A stretch of 64,000 bases of DNA from Prototheca cutis. Lineage: Eukaryota; Chlorophyta; Trebouxiophyceae; Chlorellales; Chlorellaceae. The DNA lies in NCBI GenBank assembly GCA_002897115.2, contig BCIH01000010.1, positions 791,875-855,874 on the forward strand. Reading direction: 5' to 3'. This document shows, one piece after another, positions 49,489 through 61,327 of the stretch (positions are counted from its first letter, which is position 1; the number at the start of each line of letters is the position of its first letter). Position numbers and translations under genes: made by a program. The notes under the pieces are model-generated. The model was given only the letters and a program-made list of their open reading frames with translations. It ran no database searches and had not been told where the DNA came from.

Positions 49489-50265
49489 AATCATTGCGCG
49501 GGTCCATGCATGCAGTGAAGGCTTCATTAGGGACACGCTCGCTGCTTCCTTTTCAGAGAGCTTTGTATGGCTGTTGTGTACCTGAACAATTTTTCAGCTG
49601 CCATTCCAAGTGCAGGCCGCAGTAGCTTGTTGAGCAGCATTGCTTCCTGTCTTAGAGTCTTGGGAATGGTATTGTTCCATTGCCCCTTGAAGTTGACTTG
49701 CACTGTTTGATCCTGGCAGACATGGAGTCGTGGTGCCTCCTTCCACGCGAGCTGTCTGTGGTCCTGCAAATTGCAGCATCGTATTGCGAACCATTCCCTG
49801 AAGTCCACAACCAGGGACCCCTTGTTTCGGTTTTTGAACGTCAACGTTTGGCCTGTGCACCTCATTCCTTGTTCCACATGGACGCGTTGTCGTGCCCAAA
49901 TTTCCAACCCCCATGACACACCGTCCTTCCAATGGCCCCAAGGCGTCATCCTCATTCTAGCATCCAAAAGGTGACAATACCTCCTCCTCGTGCTGGTGAG
50001 ACCGGCCCCTCCACTTTGATCTGCTGGCGTTCCCATCTCATGCACGACCCTGCCCCATGCCCACTCCTAAAACCCCCATGTTGCTGGCAGTATCCGAATT
50101 TTCTCCGACAGTGCCAGCCAGCACCCTCATCCCGCAGCGCCCGCCACCGTTGGAGCCGGTCCACGTAACACAGCCTTGTGAAGACTGAGGTCAAGCTGCA
50201 AGGCAGAAGTAGAATACACATGCAAAGCATCAAAGAAAAGGGGGCGTGCCTGGGTGGGCGGCGTG
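49489..50265. other. Intergenic with an orphan minus-strand ORF
   Basis: Convergent region between the gene ending at 49488 and PAM16. The only notable content is the 172-codon minus-strand ORF listed separately. Confidence 0.4.
49527..50045 (-). CDS. Orphan open reading frame, 172 codons
   Basis: No family recognised. The middle reads like real protein (CTGQTLTFKNRNKGSLVVDF, REWFAIRCC, WKEAPRLHVCQDQTVQVNFK, a helix TLRQEAMLLNKLLRPALGMAAEKL) with balanced composition, unlike the Arg/Pro-rich translations of most noncoding DNA here. No signal peptide or membrane helix. It could be a genuine single-exon gene, part of a longer PAM16-linked transcript, or chance. Confidence 0.25.
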   Translation of the reverse strand: MHEMGTPADQSGGAGLTSTRRRYCHLLDARMRMTPWGHWKDGVSWGLEIWARQRVHVEQGMRCTGQTLTFKNRNKGSLVVDFREWFAIRCCNLQDHRQLAWKEAPRLHVCQDQTVQVNFKGQWNNTIPKTLRQEAMLLNKLLRPALGMAAEKLFRYTTAIQSSLKRKQRACP

Positions 50266-51107
50266 TCATTGTTGCTGCTCTGCTCGGCCCGCTTCGGTGA
50301 GGTCTGGCGTGGGGATGCCCTCTGCCTGGAAGTCCTGCTCTATCCTCTCCTTTGCCCGGTAGACCTTGGACTGCAAGTAGAAGGAACCGCACTCCTCGTT
50401 CTTCTTGAACAAATGCTCGTATTTCTGCACAGGAGAGGTGAAGTGGGGAGCAGGCTGATGTGTTGGCGACATTCTGCGGACCAACCACCTGCCCCGTCTG
50501 CATGCCAGATCGTGCAAGCACGCTGGCATTGCATTTCTACATGGGAAATATGCAGGAATGGTGCTGTGCACACCATCCAGACAGTCCACTCGCCATGCAC
50601 GTGCAAACAGGCGCGGGCCACCTGACCAGCCCGCGCTCACACATGGTCCCTGCCAATGACTGCTCACCTTGCAGACCTCCTCCCAGTTTGCTCCCGCCTC
50701 CACACCCAATATTTGGTCCGCTTCCTGCCGCGTCATCTGCTTGCCCACACGAGCTGCCGCGCCCACGCTCTCCGCTGTCATCCCCTGCTTGCTGGCATCT
50801 GCAACGTCACGGCAGGTGGGGCCCTAGCATCCGCTTCTGGTACGCCAAACGTCATCCAAGTATCCTCGCAGGAAACAATGAAATTCGGACCCAGCGACCA
50901 GCCATGCGCCGTCCCAACTCACTGACGAGCGCCTGACGATATGCCTGCGTCCCGGCCCGAAACAGGGCAGCAGCCCCGGCCACGGCCAGATTTGCAAGGA
51001 TGCGCGCAGCCTACAGATAAAGTTCATGGGTAATAAAAGTCATGCATCATGGCGTGCCAGCTGCACGCTGTGTGAGGTCGCGGTCGAAGCCCAGTGCCGC
51101 TCACCAT
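50266..51107 (-). CDS. PAM16: PAM16/TIM16 (Magmas), import motor J-like subunit
   Basis: Degenerate J-domain protein of the mitochondrial TIM23 import motor that restrains PAM18/TIM14. Exons 51105-51107 (ATG only), 50923-51010, 50668-50798 and 50266-50424: 381 bases, 126 residues (human 125). The N-terminus AARILANLAVAGAAALFRAGTQAYRQAL matches the membrane-associated helix. The J-like domain has MTRQEADQILGVEAGANWEEV and KYEHLFKKNEECGSFYLQSKVYRAKERIEQD, with the HPD motif missing as in all PAM16 proteins. The first intron begins immediately after the ATG (ATG|GTGAGC) and resumes at TAG|GCTGCG. Same strand as CCT6 upstream, 340 bases apart. Confidence 0.92.
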
Positions 51108-51448
51108 GCAGACGTCGCCCTTTAGTAAAAGCCCCCTGGAAGGATGCGCCAAGTGCCACCAGGAATTAAAACTGCGTCTGTATTAATCGAGGGTGCTGCC
51201 TGAATACCTGAAAACCGGGTCCCAGTCTCAAATGCCTCCCGTTTCACCACTTCCAGAACGGACGTCTGGCGCCGGGTCTCGCTCGGTCCCCCCCCACGTG
51301 GGTGCACACCTGCTGCCCAGTGCCACGGAATCCTCGCCACTGCTCAGACGTCCCTCCGCCTTAAATTCGACCCCTTACTATATGTGCATCATTCTGAGTT
51401 TTGCGTTTGTGACAAAGCAGGCCCCGAGGCCTAGACGAGGGATTGCGG
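51108..51448. other. Intergenic, CCT6 to PAM16
   Basis: About 340 bases, no gene recognised; PAM16 promoter and 5' UTR expected. Confidence 0.35.
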
Positions 51449-52103
51449 TCATCGCTGTCGCATGTTCATCCCTGCCCGAAGGACCTCGTCGACCAGCAGC
51501 AGCTGGGAAGCAATGATCGGGGCACTGCAGGGGGTGGTGTGAGTGGGTGGGGGGGTGGGTTGGGGGGGGGATTTTTGAGCATGAAACTCACACACACACG
51601 TGGGTGGGCCTAGCCTCAAGCACGCAGTGCATGGAGCCGCAGGGCCCACGTACCTCTGCAGGATCTGTCGCTTGACGATGAGGTTGTCGTAGACTCCAGC
51701 AGCGGCTGGGTCGCAGGCCATGCCCGAAGCAATGTCAAATCCAACAACACCGCCGGCCTCCACCTCGCTCTGCAGTGTGTTTTTTGTCAGGAGGGGAGGG
51801 TGTTGTTGTCAAGGCATGGGTGGGTCCCCCGCGCTGTCAGAGCCCGGTGCCTGCACTGCCCGATTGACTGCGCATCTCACCAAAGTCAACCCTCGCCTCC
51901 AGCTCCCCACGCCATGCACCCACACCCCGACGCAGCATTCTCACCATGAGCTCGATGACGACGTCCTGTGGGTCGTAGCCAGAGTTCTCGGCAAGAATCT
52001 TGGGCACGGCCAGCAGCGCCTCGGCAAAGGCGAGCACGCCGAGTTTGACCCTGGGAATTGCAGCGGTTGGGTAACGATGAGTGGTTGCCGTGAATGCATG
52101 GAT

Positions 52104-52167
<64 letters not shown>

Positions 52168-54820
52168 GTGGTTTGGGACCATCTGTTGATGGCGACAGCA
52201 GCCCGCTGACCGTGCTACTGCTGCGATTCCCTCCCACTCACAGATTCCAAGGACCCAAACCACCACCACCACAGTCATGATATCAGCCCACGGACCTTCC
52301 CTCGGCGGCCTTGACCGTGACGGTGCGGAGGTGGTTGGCGAGTGCCAGCTCAAGCGCGCCCGCGCCTGGGACGATCGCCCCGTCGTCAATGGTGTTCTTC
52401 ACCGCACGCAGGCCGTCGCGCACGGCATCCTTGATCTGGGCAATGGTGTAGTCGTTCGGACCCTGTGGTGGGTAGAGATTTGGGACGCTGGGAGTCGGAT
52501 CGGTCGTCAAACGTCTGCCCGCATGACACTGGGCCGAGCTGGAGGTTGTCACCACCATCAACCCCAAATCCCTCAGCCACTTAATAAATGACAAAAGAAA
52601 ACCCCTCCCCCGAAAGAAACCAAATGAACCTTGATGAGGATGGTGCAGGAGCGGGGCTGGGCGACATCTTCGACAAACGTGTACTTCTCTTCACCGAGCA
52701 CGTGCTCGTAGACTTTGCCCGCCCGGCCCAGGCACTCAGGGCCCAGCTCCTCGACACTGTTGATGACGTGACCACCACAGGCCAGGGCCAGGCGCTCGGC
52801 GTTGCGGCGCTTGCTCCGGCGCAGGGCCAGGATGCCGGCCTTGGCCAGCAAATCCAGAGACTGAGGGTCGATGCCCTTTTGGTTGATCACCACAAAACCC
52901 TTGCCCGAACCGGCAGGGCACACCTGTTTTTTGGGTTGTTTTGGAGCTTGTTGATTTTGGCGCATGTGGGTGCCGGACACTGCTGCACTGGGCGGGCCTC
53001 TTTGGGCAATGGCTGTGGGGTTCTTTTGCGGCACAGGAGGCCGGCATACCAGGGACGGCAGGCCTTTCTTCCTGCAAGACCCCCACCCCAAGAACCGCAC
53101 ACAAAATCAACACCACCACCATTACCCACCTGGTTCTTGAGGTCGATNATGCGGCGGACCTTGTCGTCGGTGACGGACCGCTCGGCGGCCACCAGCTTCT
53201 CACGCTGCTCGGCAGAGCTGTAGAAGAACCCCGCGTTGACTTCGGACTTTTCGTACTCGAGCGAGATGTTGGCGTTGAGGATCCAGGCATTCTCCACGCT
53301 GCGCGGCATGTCGGGGTGCCTGCTGCCGTGGTCCAGCACCAGACCCCGGACCAGGCGCGTATCGGAGTCGAGCCGGTGCCGCATGTGCATGATCTCCACC
53401 ATGTGCAGGTCGATGGGCGNGGGGCCGGAGAGCCCACGTTCCGCCGCCTCACGAACCGCGCCCTCCGCCACGATCCGAACCGCGTCCACCACAATGTCCG
53501 TGATCTGGTCCGCCAGTGGGTCACGCAGCTTGGTCAGNAGTGCCGACCGCGCCATGCACCGCAGCAGCTCCCTTTTGATTGTTGGGGGTGAAATGGAAGG
53601 GCCTCATGACAGGCAGGACAGGTTCCAGAGGCCCGACACGGTCTTGCTGGCCAGGAGGCCTGCCTGCATCGCCACACATACTAAACAGCCCCCCCACCTG
53701 TCCCCGACGTCGACCGTCTGCTTAAAGGTGTCCAGGAAGGACAGCGCCGCCTTCTTGGCCATCTCATAACCCTGCGAGGGTTGCGTGGATCGATGGAGGG
53801 AGGAAACTGCAGGTCATACCTGTGCATCCCAGTCATTCCAGATGGCAGAGCACCTTGTTTGGGCTGCCAGCACAGGACAACATCCCCTTCATCTCACCTC
53901 GACCACCACACGAGGGTGGAGGCCCTCGGAGATATAGCGGTCCGCCTGCCGCATCAGCTCGCCAATGAAAATGACCATGGAGGTCGTGCCGTCCCTGCAT
54001 TGGAACGGGGGAAGAGAGGTTTCGCGCAGTGCCTTTGTACCACTTAAGAAGAATACAGAAAGGTCGAGCATCCTTGCATCCTTGAAACAACTCGAGGCTG
54101 CAACCGTCATCATCAAGCCCAAATGCATATCCATCACCCAGAGCCGGTGCAGGATACTCTTGAACGCACCCAGTGGCGTCATCCTGGGCGACGGCGGCAC
54201 GGGCAATCATGACGGCCGTCGGGTTTTGAATCTGCATCTCGCGCAGCAGGACGTTGCCGTCCTTGGTCAGCTTGATGTCTGCATGTGATCGTGGAGGGGT
54301 GGGCTGAGCGTCTGTCTCCAGCACGCACGCATGCATGGGACAAGGCCAGCAGCAGGAGGGATGTCCTGAAACACACACCATTGTACAAAAAGAGTGAGCT
54401 TGCAGCAGTGTGTGACCCACAGTCAACGAACATCTTTCCAATGGCACCGCCCCACACAGCCTTACCTCCTGCTCCTCCCACCAGCATCTTTGTCGTGCCC
54501 TTGGGGCCTGCAGGGTGCGCGGCAGGTGCCATCAGTGAGCGGCGCTGATCCGGGCCGGGTGGAGGGCGATCTGGCCGCCGGCAGCCGTCGGAACCAAGAC
54601 CACCCCACAGGCAGCGCAGCAGCGTCAACATGCCCAATCCGATTCAACCATGTCGTATCTTATCAAAGGTGAGGCTGCACGCCCACCCTGCCCCGAGTCG
54701 CCTACCAAGGTTGGTCTTCATCACATCGTAGAGACCCTTGGCAGCATTGATGTTCATGAACAGAGCTGCCTGCCTCCCAAGCACTTCGGCCTTTGGGTTG
54801 AGTGTTTTAATCGACGACAT
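51449..54820 (-). CDS. CCT6: T-complex protein 1 subunit zeta (chaperonin CCT6)
   Basis: Subunit of the cytosolic TRiC/CCT chaperonin that folds actin and tubulin. Eleven exons: 54706-54820, 54466-54507, 54170-54278, 53898-53994, 53698-53771, 53130-53571, 52630-52923, 52296-52462, 51945-52050, 51654-51769 and 51449-51524, total 1638 bases, 545 residues. Group II hallmarks: [13 protein letters not shown] and [10 protein letters not shown] start; [23 protein letters not shown]; the nucleotide-binding [14 protein letters not shown], split between two exons; [76 protein letters not shown]; and the ATPase-site [10 protein letters not shown]. These match the zeta subunit best. Four or so Ns. One intron holds a 62-base G run. 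Confidence 0.95.
52104..52165. repeat. 62-base G homopolymer in a CCT6 intron
   Basis: Uninterrupted G on the plus strand, C in the CCT6 pre-mRNA, in the intron between the exons starting 52050 and ending 52296. Potential G-quadruplex or slippage tract; exact length is assembly dependent. Confidence 0.9.
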
Positions 54821-55504
54821 GGTCGCCACTCAAGCCCGTGCACCCAGCCACCGGCCACTGAAACACCGCTCCTGCTTGGCCCTGGCTGGAGTGATCTCGA
54901 GGCCAAAGCTAGCCCTCACACGCCCCTCATCAAGCCCTGAACTCGAACTCTTACAATTCTATGCAGAAGGGCAGCTCAAGGAAGCGGGCTCATGGATTGT
55001 TTGCATGGTGGGCAGCGAGCGCAGCGAGCACCCCTTCGCTTCCAGACCCGAGGACCGATGCGCGAGCCGCAGCCATTCGATCCTGGTGACGGGGCAAAGC
55101 AAAAAAAAAATCGCGAATGCAAAAAATCACGCAGACACAGCCCTGCCCCCATCCGTCCGCGGACGACATCCTCAGCTACTCACCGCAGCCGCTGGAATCC
55201 ATTTGGGTAGTTACTGGGCTCCGCCTTGATGCAAGGGGCGGCCCCGGAGCTGGCATAGCTCAGTGGCGAGGCGAAGCATCTCCTCACGGGAGCAGGGCCA
55301 GGCAGCCCAGCTGGGAGTTGCGGACTGTTGCTCAGGCCAGCCGATCGCGCATTGGAAGGTTTGGAGTCTTTTTATGGCGACGCCATAGACAGCATCTGCC
55401 AGAGCGTGTCGCGAGGCCTCCAGATTTAGTGCTAGGACCGGGCACCAGGGAACCGCCCAGGCCGAGCCTCCGGGAGACCCGGGCCGGGCTCTCTGGGAGC
55501 TGGC
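54821..55504. other. Intergenic, divergent CCT6 / TCX
   Basis: About 680 bases between opposed starts. Nothing recognised beyond a short A run near 55102-55110. Confidence 0.4.
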
Positions 55505-58411
55505 ATGACTTCGGAACACACCAACATGTCTGGAGGTGAGCATATCGGGCACTGCACGTGTGGTCTGCAAACGTGATGGTGTGGAAGGGCCTGCCATGAG
55601 GTGCAGGGTCGGCGGTGGCCTTGGCTGACCCATGCAGGGCAGCTGCATGCTTACACATGCATGGCTCTTCCCTGTCCATGGCTGCAGGTGCCAACACCGG
55701 TGTCCCGGGTATCCCCCAGACGCCCCTCACCGGGAGCATGAGCACCCCACACCCCGGCACGCTGGCCGGAACCCAGGGCCTGCCGGGGATCAGCCAGCGT
55801 GGCGGCCCCCCCCCGACTAACCCAGCGTGCGTCGTGGTTGAGAGGGAGAAGGGGGTCGGGGGTGGGGGTGTGTTTTTTCTGGGTTGAGGTAGGCATACAG
55901 CCGTTCATGGCATGGCAGTCGACGGTCCCTGCCGAGATGGACTTGGGCCATCCTCGGGATCTGCGGCGGTCCAAAACAGCGGGATTTTCACATGGACGGA
56001 CAGCCCCTGGCTGCCAGAACCCCCTGCCGTATAACCGTCTGTTCAGTGTGCAATACTTGTCCCAAAACCCACAGGTTCCTGGGCATCCTCCCACCCGGCC
56101 CGATGGGCGGCCTGCCCAGCGCGGTGCCCCGGCCCGTGGGTCCCCAGCCCTCGCTGGGGCCCCAGCCCTCGGTGCAGTATTTTTACCCGCCTGGCCTGGC
56201 TGTGGCGCCCAACGTGGCTGCGACGGCCGCGCTGGTGTCTCCGGCCCGGCGACCGGTGGGCCGGCCACGCGCCGCGCAAGCCGCCGGCACGACCAAGCGC
56301 CACTGCAACTGCAAGAATTCGCGCTGCCTCAAACTGTGAGCCCTGTGTTGGTGGCGTGGGTGTGTGTCTGACGATGGATACCCATGGAGGCTTTGCAGCA
56401 GAGCGTGTGCACACATGTGTGAACAAATCCATGGCTGTGCCGACTTTTGACGATGAATTGGATGACGGCCACTGCACTCTCGGCGCACGGAACATCAAAC
56501 AGTCCTGCAAAACCATATGAGAATCCTCCTCTGGCTGTTGTCCAGGTACTGCGAGTGCTTTGCGTCGGGTCGGTACTGCGACGGCTGCAACTGCGTGGGC
56601 TGCTGCAACAATGCCAGCCACGAGAGCGTTCGCCGGAGCTCCGTCGAGGGCATCCTGGACCGCAACCCCAACGCCTTCCGGCCAAAGATTGCAGGCGACG
56701 TGGTGAGTGGGGGAGGACTGGCAAGCGAAAGGGGGAGGGGGGTTGGGGACTGGATGACTTGTGTGTTTTGGCCAGTGTGCAGCCATCTAGCACAGGAATG
56801 TGTGTGAGTGTGGGTGTGTGAAGCCATCACGCATGCCCCCAACTCCTCTCTTCCCACACTTGATGCTCGCAGACAGAGGAAGGGACTGCGGTGGGTGTGG
56901 CCCGGCACAGCAAGGGCTGCAATTGCAAGAAGAGCGGGTGTCTGAAAAAATATTGCGAGTGTTTCCAGGCTGGCATCTTTTGCTCCGACAACTGCAAGTG
57001 CGTCGACTGCAAGAACTTTGAGGACTCGGAAGCCCGGGCTGCGGCCGTGTCGCCGGGCATGCACCCGCCGCTGCAACAGCAGCCGGTCGCGGCGCTGCTG
57101 GGCGCTGCCGGGGATCCCATGGCCGCCGCCGCTGCGGCTGCGGCCGCTGCCGCCACAGCTGGGACCTTTCCCGTGCTGCCAGGCATGGGCCTGCCGGCCA
57201 AGCCCGACCCCGTGGGCTTGCTGTCCGTGGTGCCGGGGCCATACGGATCGCCGCTGGGGCCCGGCGCAGCACTGCGGCGCGGCATGCCGATGCCCGTGCC
57301 AGGGCCTGGGCCGGGCACGATGCCGGGGCCTTATGGCACGGCGCTTGCGCTGGGACCCGCTGGACTGGTGGGCAGCCGGCCGGTGGGGTCACCCGGCGGA
57401 CCGGGGAACATGGCGTCGCCACCGCTGCGCAGCGGACTGCCCCCACAGCTGCCGCAGGTTCAGCCGCTGCTGCCCCCTGGCCTCAGCACAACCTCCGCTT
57501 CTGCTGCCGCCGCCGCCGCCGCCGCCGCAGCCGCCGCTGCAGCAGCATCGGCAGCCGCACAACAGCCGTCTGGGACGTTTGCTCCGGGGTTTACCTTGCC
57601 AGGCTTCCCTCCGCCAGCGCCGCGACCACAGCGCGGCACCGCCGTTCGCGAGGCGCTGCGGGAAGTGGTCCGACCGCTGGTGGTCGAGCAGCTGGCGCTG
57701 TTGTTGCTCACTGTCAGTCGGGAAGAGGCGGAGAAGGACTTGCCTGCTCGTGCGGCTTCTGATGGCGGTGGTGTCGCCGGCCCCGGTGCAGAAGCATCTG
57801 ACCCCGATGGTACGGCGACCGAGCCAATGGAGGTCGACGAGGGGCCCACTGCTGTACAGACAAGGACGCTGGATGGGCAAGGAGACGATGGGGAGGCCAC
57901 GGCGCCGCCCGCTCCGTCCGCGCTTTCTTTTGTGGATTTTTTCACAACTCAGACGGACGAAAGCCAGCCTGCTGTGATGGGAGCGGGGGTTCCCCCACCG
58001 GTGGATGCTTCCCGGAGGACCGCGGCCGGCGGAGGAGAGGTGGGCCCCACTGGGACTCCAAGGGCCGACGACGACTCACTCCACGCTCGGCAGGAGCGCA
58101 TGGTCCTGCGGGAGTTTATCCAGACCCTTGGCATGGTGTCCGATGCGCTGCAGGAGCGCACGGATCGGTACATGCGCGATGGAGGCGGCGGCGGTGTCGG
58201 AACGACTGCTGCTGGCCCCCTGGTGCCGCGGCCCGACGGCGAAGACCTGTCCCCCGGTGCCGGGGTCGGGGCGAGCGCACCCTGCGCCTCTGCAGACACG
58301 CATCCCATGAAGCAGGAATTGTCGCCGGCCGGCTCGGAGCAGCCGGCCAGGCAGCCACCGGACCAGCAAGTTGGCGTGGTTCCTGCCGTGGGACATCGGC
58401 CCACAAGTTGA
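55505..58411 (+). CDS. TCX/CPP (tesmin/TSO1/LIN54-like) CXC-domain DNA-binding protein
   Basis: Transcription factor related to LIN54 and plant TSO1, which bind CHR elements and act in DREAM/MuvB cell-cycle complexes. Five exons: 55505-55535, 55688-55826, 56075-56335, 56546-56702 and 56873-58411; 2127 bases, 708 residues. Two CXC domains: [19 protein letters not shown]...[10 protein letters not shown] (split over exons 3-4) and [19 protein letters not shown]...CKCVDCKNF. They are joined by a linker containing [10 protein letters not shown], the conserved RNPxAFxPK motif. All zinc cysteines are present and the two DNA-contact Tyr positions read KLYCEC and KKYCEC. The N-terminus is Gly/Pro-rich. 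The 450-residue C-terminal tail has an alanine run coded by GCC/GCN repeats (near 57500-57560), a helix ([20 protein letters not shown]) and acidic patches. Confidence 0.93.
57503..57560 (+). repeat. GCC/GCN repeat coding a polyalanine run in TCX
   Basis: About 18 alanine codons almost in a row, mainly GCC then GCN. A second shorter Ala run is at about 57120-57160. Confidence 0.8.
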
Positions 58412-58888
58412 TGCTGACCCGAGATCCTTGGAAAGATGGCGATGCCTTGCAAGGAGCAGTGGCAGGCACCTGCAATGGCGAGAGAGGAGGCGAAGCCTGG
58501 GGGACGCTCTGCGCGGACAAGGCCACCGCCAGCCCCAGTTTGGTAGGCCTTGGTTTTCCCTACACCAGACAGGACTTGCGAGCCAAGAGCACAGCTGTCA
58601 TGCTTTTGATGTCAAATTCGATTGTGTGGCGCGACCTTTGATGATCCCGATTTAACCGCAAAGGTGTTGACTGAAAGGGAGAGTCGCATGTCCCTCCCTC
58701 CCCCCAATCTGGCATTGCGAGCTTGCCTTGGAAGCAATGACCACGTGACCGACTGACCCCCTGAGCAGGTGTCTTCCCTTCCTCTCTGACCGACCCAAAC
58801 ACATATTGTACAAGCTAGAGGCTGTCACTGATAATAGCGACACAATTCACCCATCGTCTCAACCACGTTCCCGGCAGGTGCCGGGGTG
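58412..58888. other. Convergent intergenic region
   Basis: Between the TCX stop and YIPF5 3' end; nothing recognised. Confidence 0.4.
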
Positions 58889-60220
58889 TCAGTACAGGGT
58901 GAGCAAGGCAAACGCGGTGTACATGAGGCAGGCTGGGTACATGATGACCGGCGCTTGGCCCCGCAGCGTCGGGCTGCGAGACACAAACAACTTGGCTGCG
59001 GTGAAAGCGCTCCAGCACACCGCCAGCACGCCCGTCCCAATGGAAATGGACGACCGCCTGCGGTGATGGGTCGGATGTGGGTGAGGATCCTTGGGTGGCT
59101 GAGGGGGCCCCATTGGGATTAGTCGTCATCTCGGGGGGCCAGCACGACTCTCAACCCAANGACCGTCGGCGACAGGGCGGGCAAAACCTCAATTTTTCCC
59201 TTGAGAGCAACAAATACAATGCTGACAATTATGAAAACAAGTCCCCCCCACCAATCCCAGCAAACCTTGGCAAGAGGAGAGAAAGCAGGGCGTGGAGGAC
59301 CAGGGGCAGGAGGCCGTAGCCCAGAAGACAGCAGCAAGAATACAGGCCCAGGTCTGCGGCTTCCGGGTCACTGCCCATGATGCTGTTCAGCACAAACCAG
59401 ATGAGCACCGAGCCCACGACCGTCCATCCCAGGATGTAGCCAAAATGAAGCTTGCCCACCTGGATATTGTTGATCATGAGGTGTGGGTGGGGGGGTATTT
59501 GTTTATTTGTTTGCTTTGTGGTGGTGTGAGCGTTGCTAGATTGTAGAGCGCGGCATTGTTCCAGATCAAGATCGGAAGGGGCCCATGCAGACAGAGAGCC
59601 CCCCCCCCGCCCCCAAGGAAACCAAACCAAAGCAAAGCCATCCATCACCTGATGCACCACAAAAAAAAAAACATGAGCCCTACAAACACATACCAGGAGG
59701 TGTGTGAATCCCAGGACGGCCATGAATATCAGTGGTCCACCCAGGTCCAGGTTATCAAGGCACTCCCGGGACAGCCGGCCTGTCAGCACGGCCGCCGTCC
59801 GCTTCAAGATGGACGGGATGTCAATCCCCAACTCTGCACGTGCATGCTCAGCGCGGTTCTTCAGGGCAGTACAATAGGGGTCGATATGTACCTGTACAAT
59901 CCATTACGGCCGTCGAACGTTCGTGGATCTGCATCCAAGCAGCTTGACCACTCCTCCCACGGCCTGACCTGCTCAAGCAGCCACCACCCCAACACCCAGA
60001 ACCGACCTTCTAGCAAGGGAGGCTCTTCTTCAAACGGCGCAAAGCCGTGGCCCCCGCTTGTTGAAGCGCCCATGCCGCTGTAGGGCTGGTATGTGTGGTG
60101 GGCCTCGCCGGCATAGCTGGAGGATGGGGCGGTCACCCAGTCCAGTCCAGGTTGCGGTGCCAAGGCTGATGGTTGCGGCGGATGGAAGACTTGCGGGCCC
60201 TGGCTCGCCGCATACTCCAT
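58889..60220 (-). CDS. YIPF5: YIPF5/Yip1-type Golgi/ER membrane protein
   Basis: Five-helix membrane protein of ER exit sites and cis-Golgi that binds Ypt1/Rab1-family GTPases and Yif1. Exons 60007-60220, 59694-59833, 59266-59459 and 58889-59057; 717 bases, 238 residues. The cytosolic N-terminus is Pro/Gly/Tyr-rich and ends EEEPPLLEELGIDIPSI, the conserved block just before helix 1. Then come DLGGPLIFMAVLGFTHLL, GKLHFGYILGWTVVGSVLIWFVLN, GLYSCCCLLGYGLLPLVLHALLSLLLP and SISIGTGVLAVCWSAFTAAKLFV with MYPACLMYTAFALLTLY. GKxHFGYI and the CLLGY/LLPL pair are Yip1 signatures. N at 59160 lies in an intron. Start chosen as the first Met in frame. Confidence 0.9.
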
Positions 60221-60644
60221 CGTTCAACCTCAAAACGTTGAACGCTCCTTGCGCTGCAGAGCGTTCGGCGGCCGCCCCTTGGGATCCAACGGGAATCCAA
60301 AAAGTCGTGGGAAGGCACACCCCGACGATTCCCGCGCCACGCTTTGAAAGAGACAGGGCCGGCAGGAGATCGCGCTTCTATGGGCCTCGATCGGTACTGA
60401 GAAGCTTCGTGGCGTCATGTTGCCGTGTTCTTTGACGCGCTTGTCGACATTCATGGGCGACGGGAGGGGGTCGACGGGCGGCAAGCGGAAGTGATCGGGC
60501 CTGCGCGGATCAACAGCTGTTCGAAATCCCCCCTGGCCCGAGACCCCTGGATTTCGGCTAGGTCATTCGGCAAATCGCACATGTCAATTTTCAGTTCACA
60601 AAAACAAAGCGTCCAGCGTAAGTGGCAGTGTTCTCGGAACCCCA
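60221..60644. other. Intergenic upstream of YIPF5
   Basis: Divergent toward an unrecognised plus-strand gene. Nothing identified. Confidence 0.35.
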
Positions 60645-61327
60645 TGGCGGTGTGAGGGGCCATCAGTCCGTATCCGGTCGAGGTCTGCACGGCGTCGTCG
60701 ACCGACAGCTCCACTGGCGGCATGGGCACACTGCCATTGGTCCCCAGCCCCCCAGTCGACCTCATCACGAGCGATCCACCGCGACTGACGACGGCGCTGA
60801 GGCTCGAGGCGGAGCTCAGGCGCCAGGTGAGCCTCAGCACGCCTAGCATGTGGGTGTCCTATGCATGCAAGGATGGGTGTCCAATGGTCCTGAACCGGCA
60901 TTCTCCCGGCAGCGCAGCTGCCCTCTGAAACGCTCCGCGTCACCCCTGCTGCGATTGTGGCAGCTTGGAGAGATCGAAGACTGGCGGCGCACGCAGGCGC
61001 CCATTGGCGCAGTGACGCTGCCCAAGGNGGTCCCTTCCCCCATCCCAGAGTACCACACGGTCGCCGAAAGCGAAGCAGGGACTCAAGGTGTCATATACGT
61101 TTGGGTTTGTGGCGTTGGGAAGCGAGGGCCCATCTGTCTGTCGGTTGATTGTGCATGGAACCTTTCCACATGGCTCCACACCCACGTCCCCAAGCAGAGT
61201 CAGATTTCGTGGAGGCCGGCGAGTTTGAGGACGCGCTCAACAATTCAGACAGCTTTGACGGGTCGATAGAGGGCGAGGCCAGCTTTGAGTACGTTGGCGG
61301 CTTCTTCCGGGCAGACGAGGGCAGCTG
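60645..61327 (+). CDS. Unknown protein, at least three exons (boundaries approximate)
   Basis: Not recognised. A plus-strand frame from about 60645 gives ISPYPVEVCTASSTDSSTGG then LPLVPSPPVDL and a helix LTTALRLEAELRRQ. A second exon near 60911-61080 gives LKRSASPLLRLWQLGEIEDWRR, APIGAVTLPK and PSPIPEYHTVAESEAG. A third from about 61204 gives ESDFVEAGEFEDALNNSDSF, GEASFEYVGGFFRADEGS and stop TGA 61325-61327. The last exon is strongly acidic. Splice junctions are plausible but not proven, and the start codon is not fixed. N at 61027. Lies 180 bases before SNM1 on the same strand. Confidence 0.3.

Noticed and set aside
55245..55320. tRNA-like TAGCTCAGTGGCG A-box stretch
   Set aside because: No B box (GGTTCRANNCC) at tRNA distance and no acceptor-stem pairing.
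57018..57977. Alternative long frame overlapping the TCX gene
   Set aside because: Arg/Pro-rich shadow of the true frame, which carries the CXC domains.
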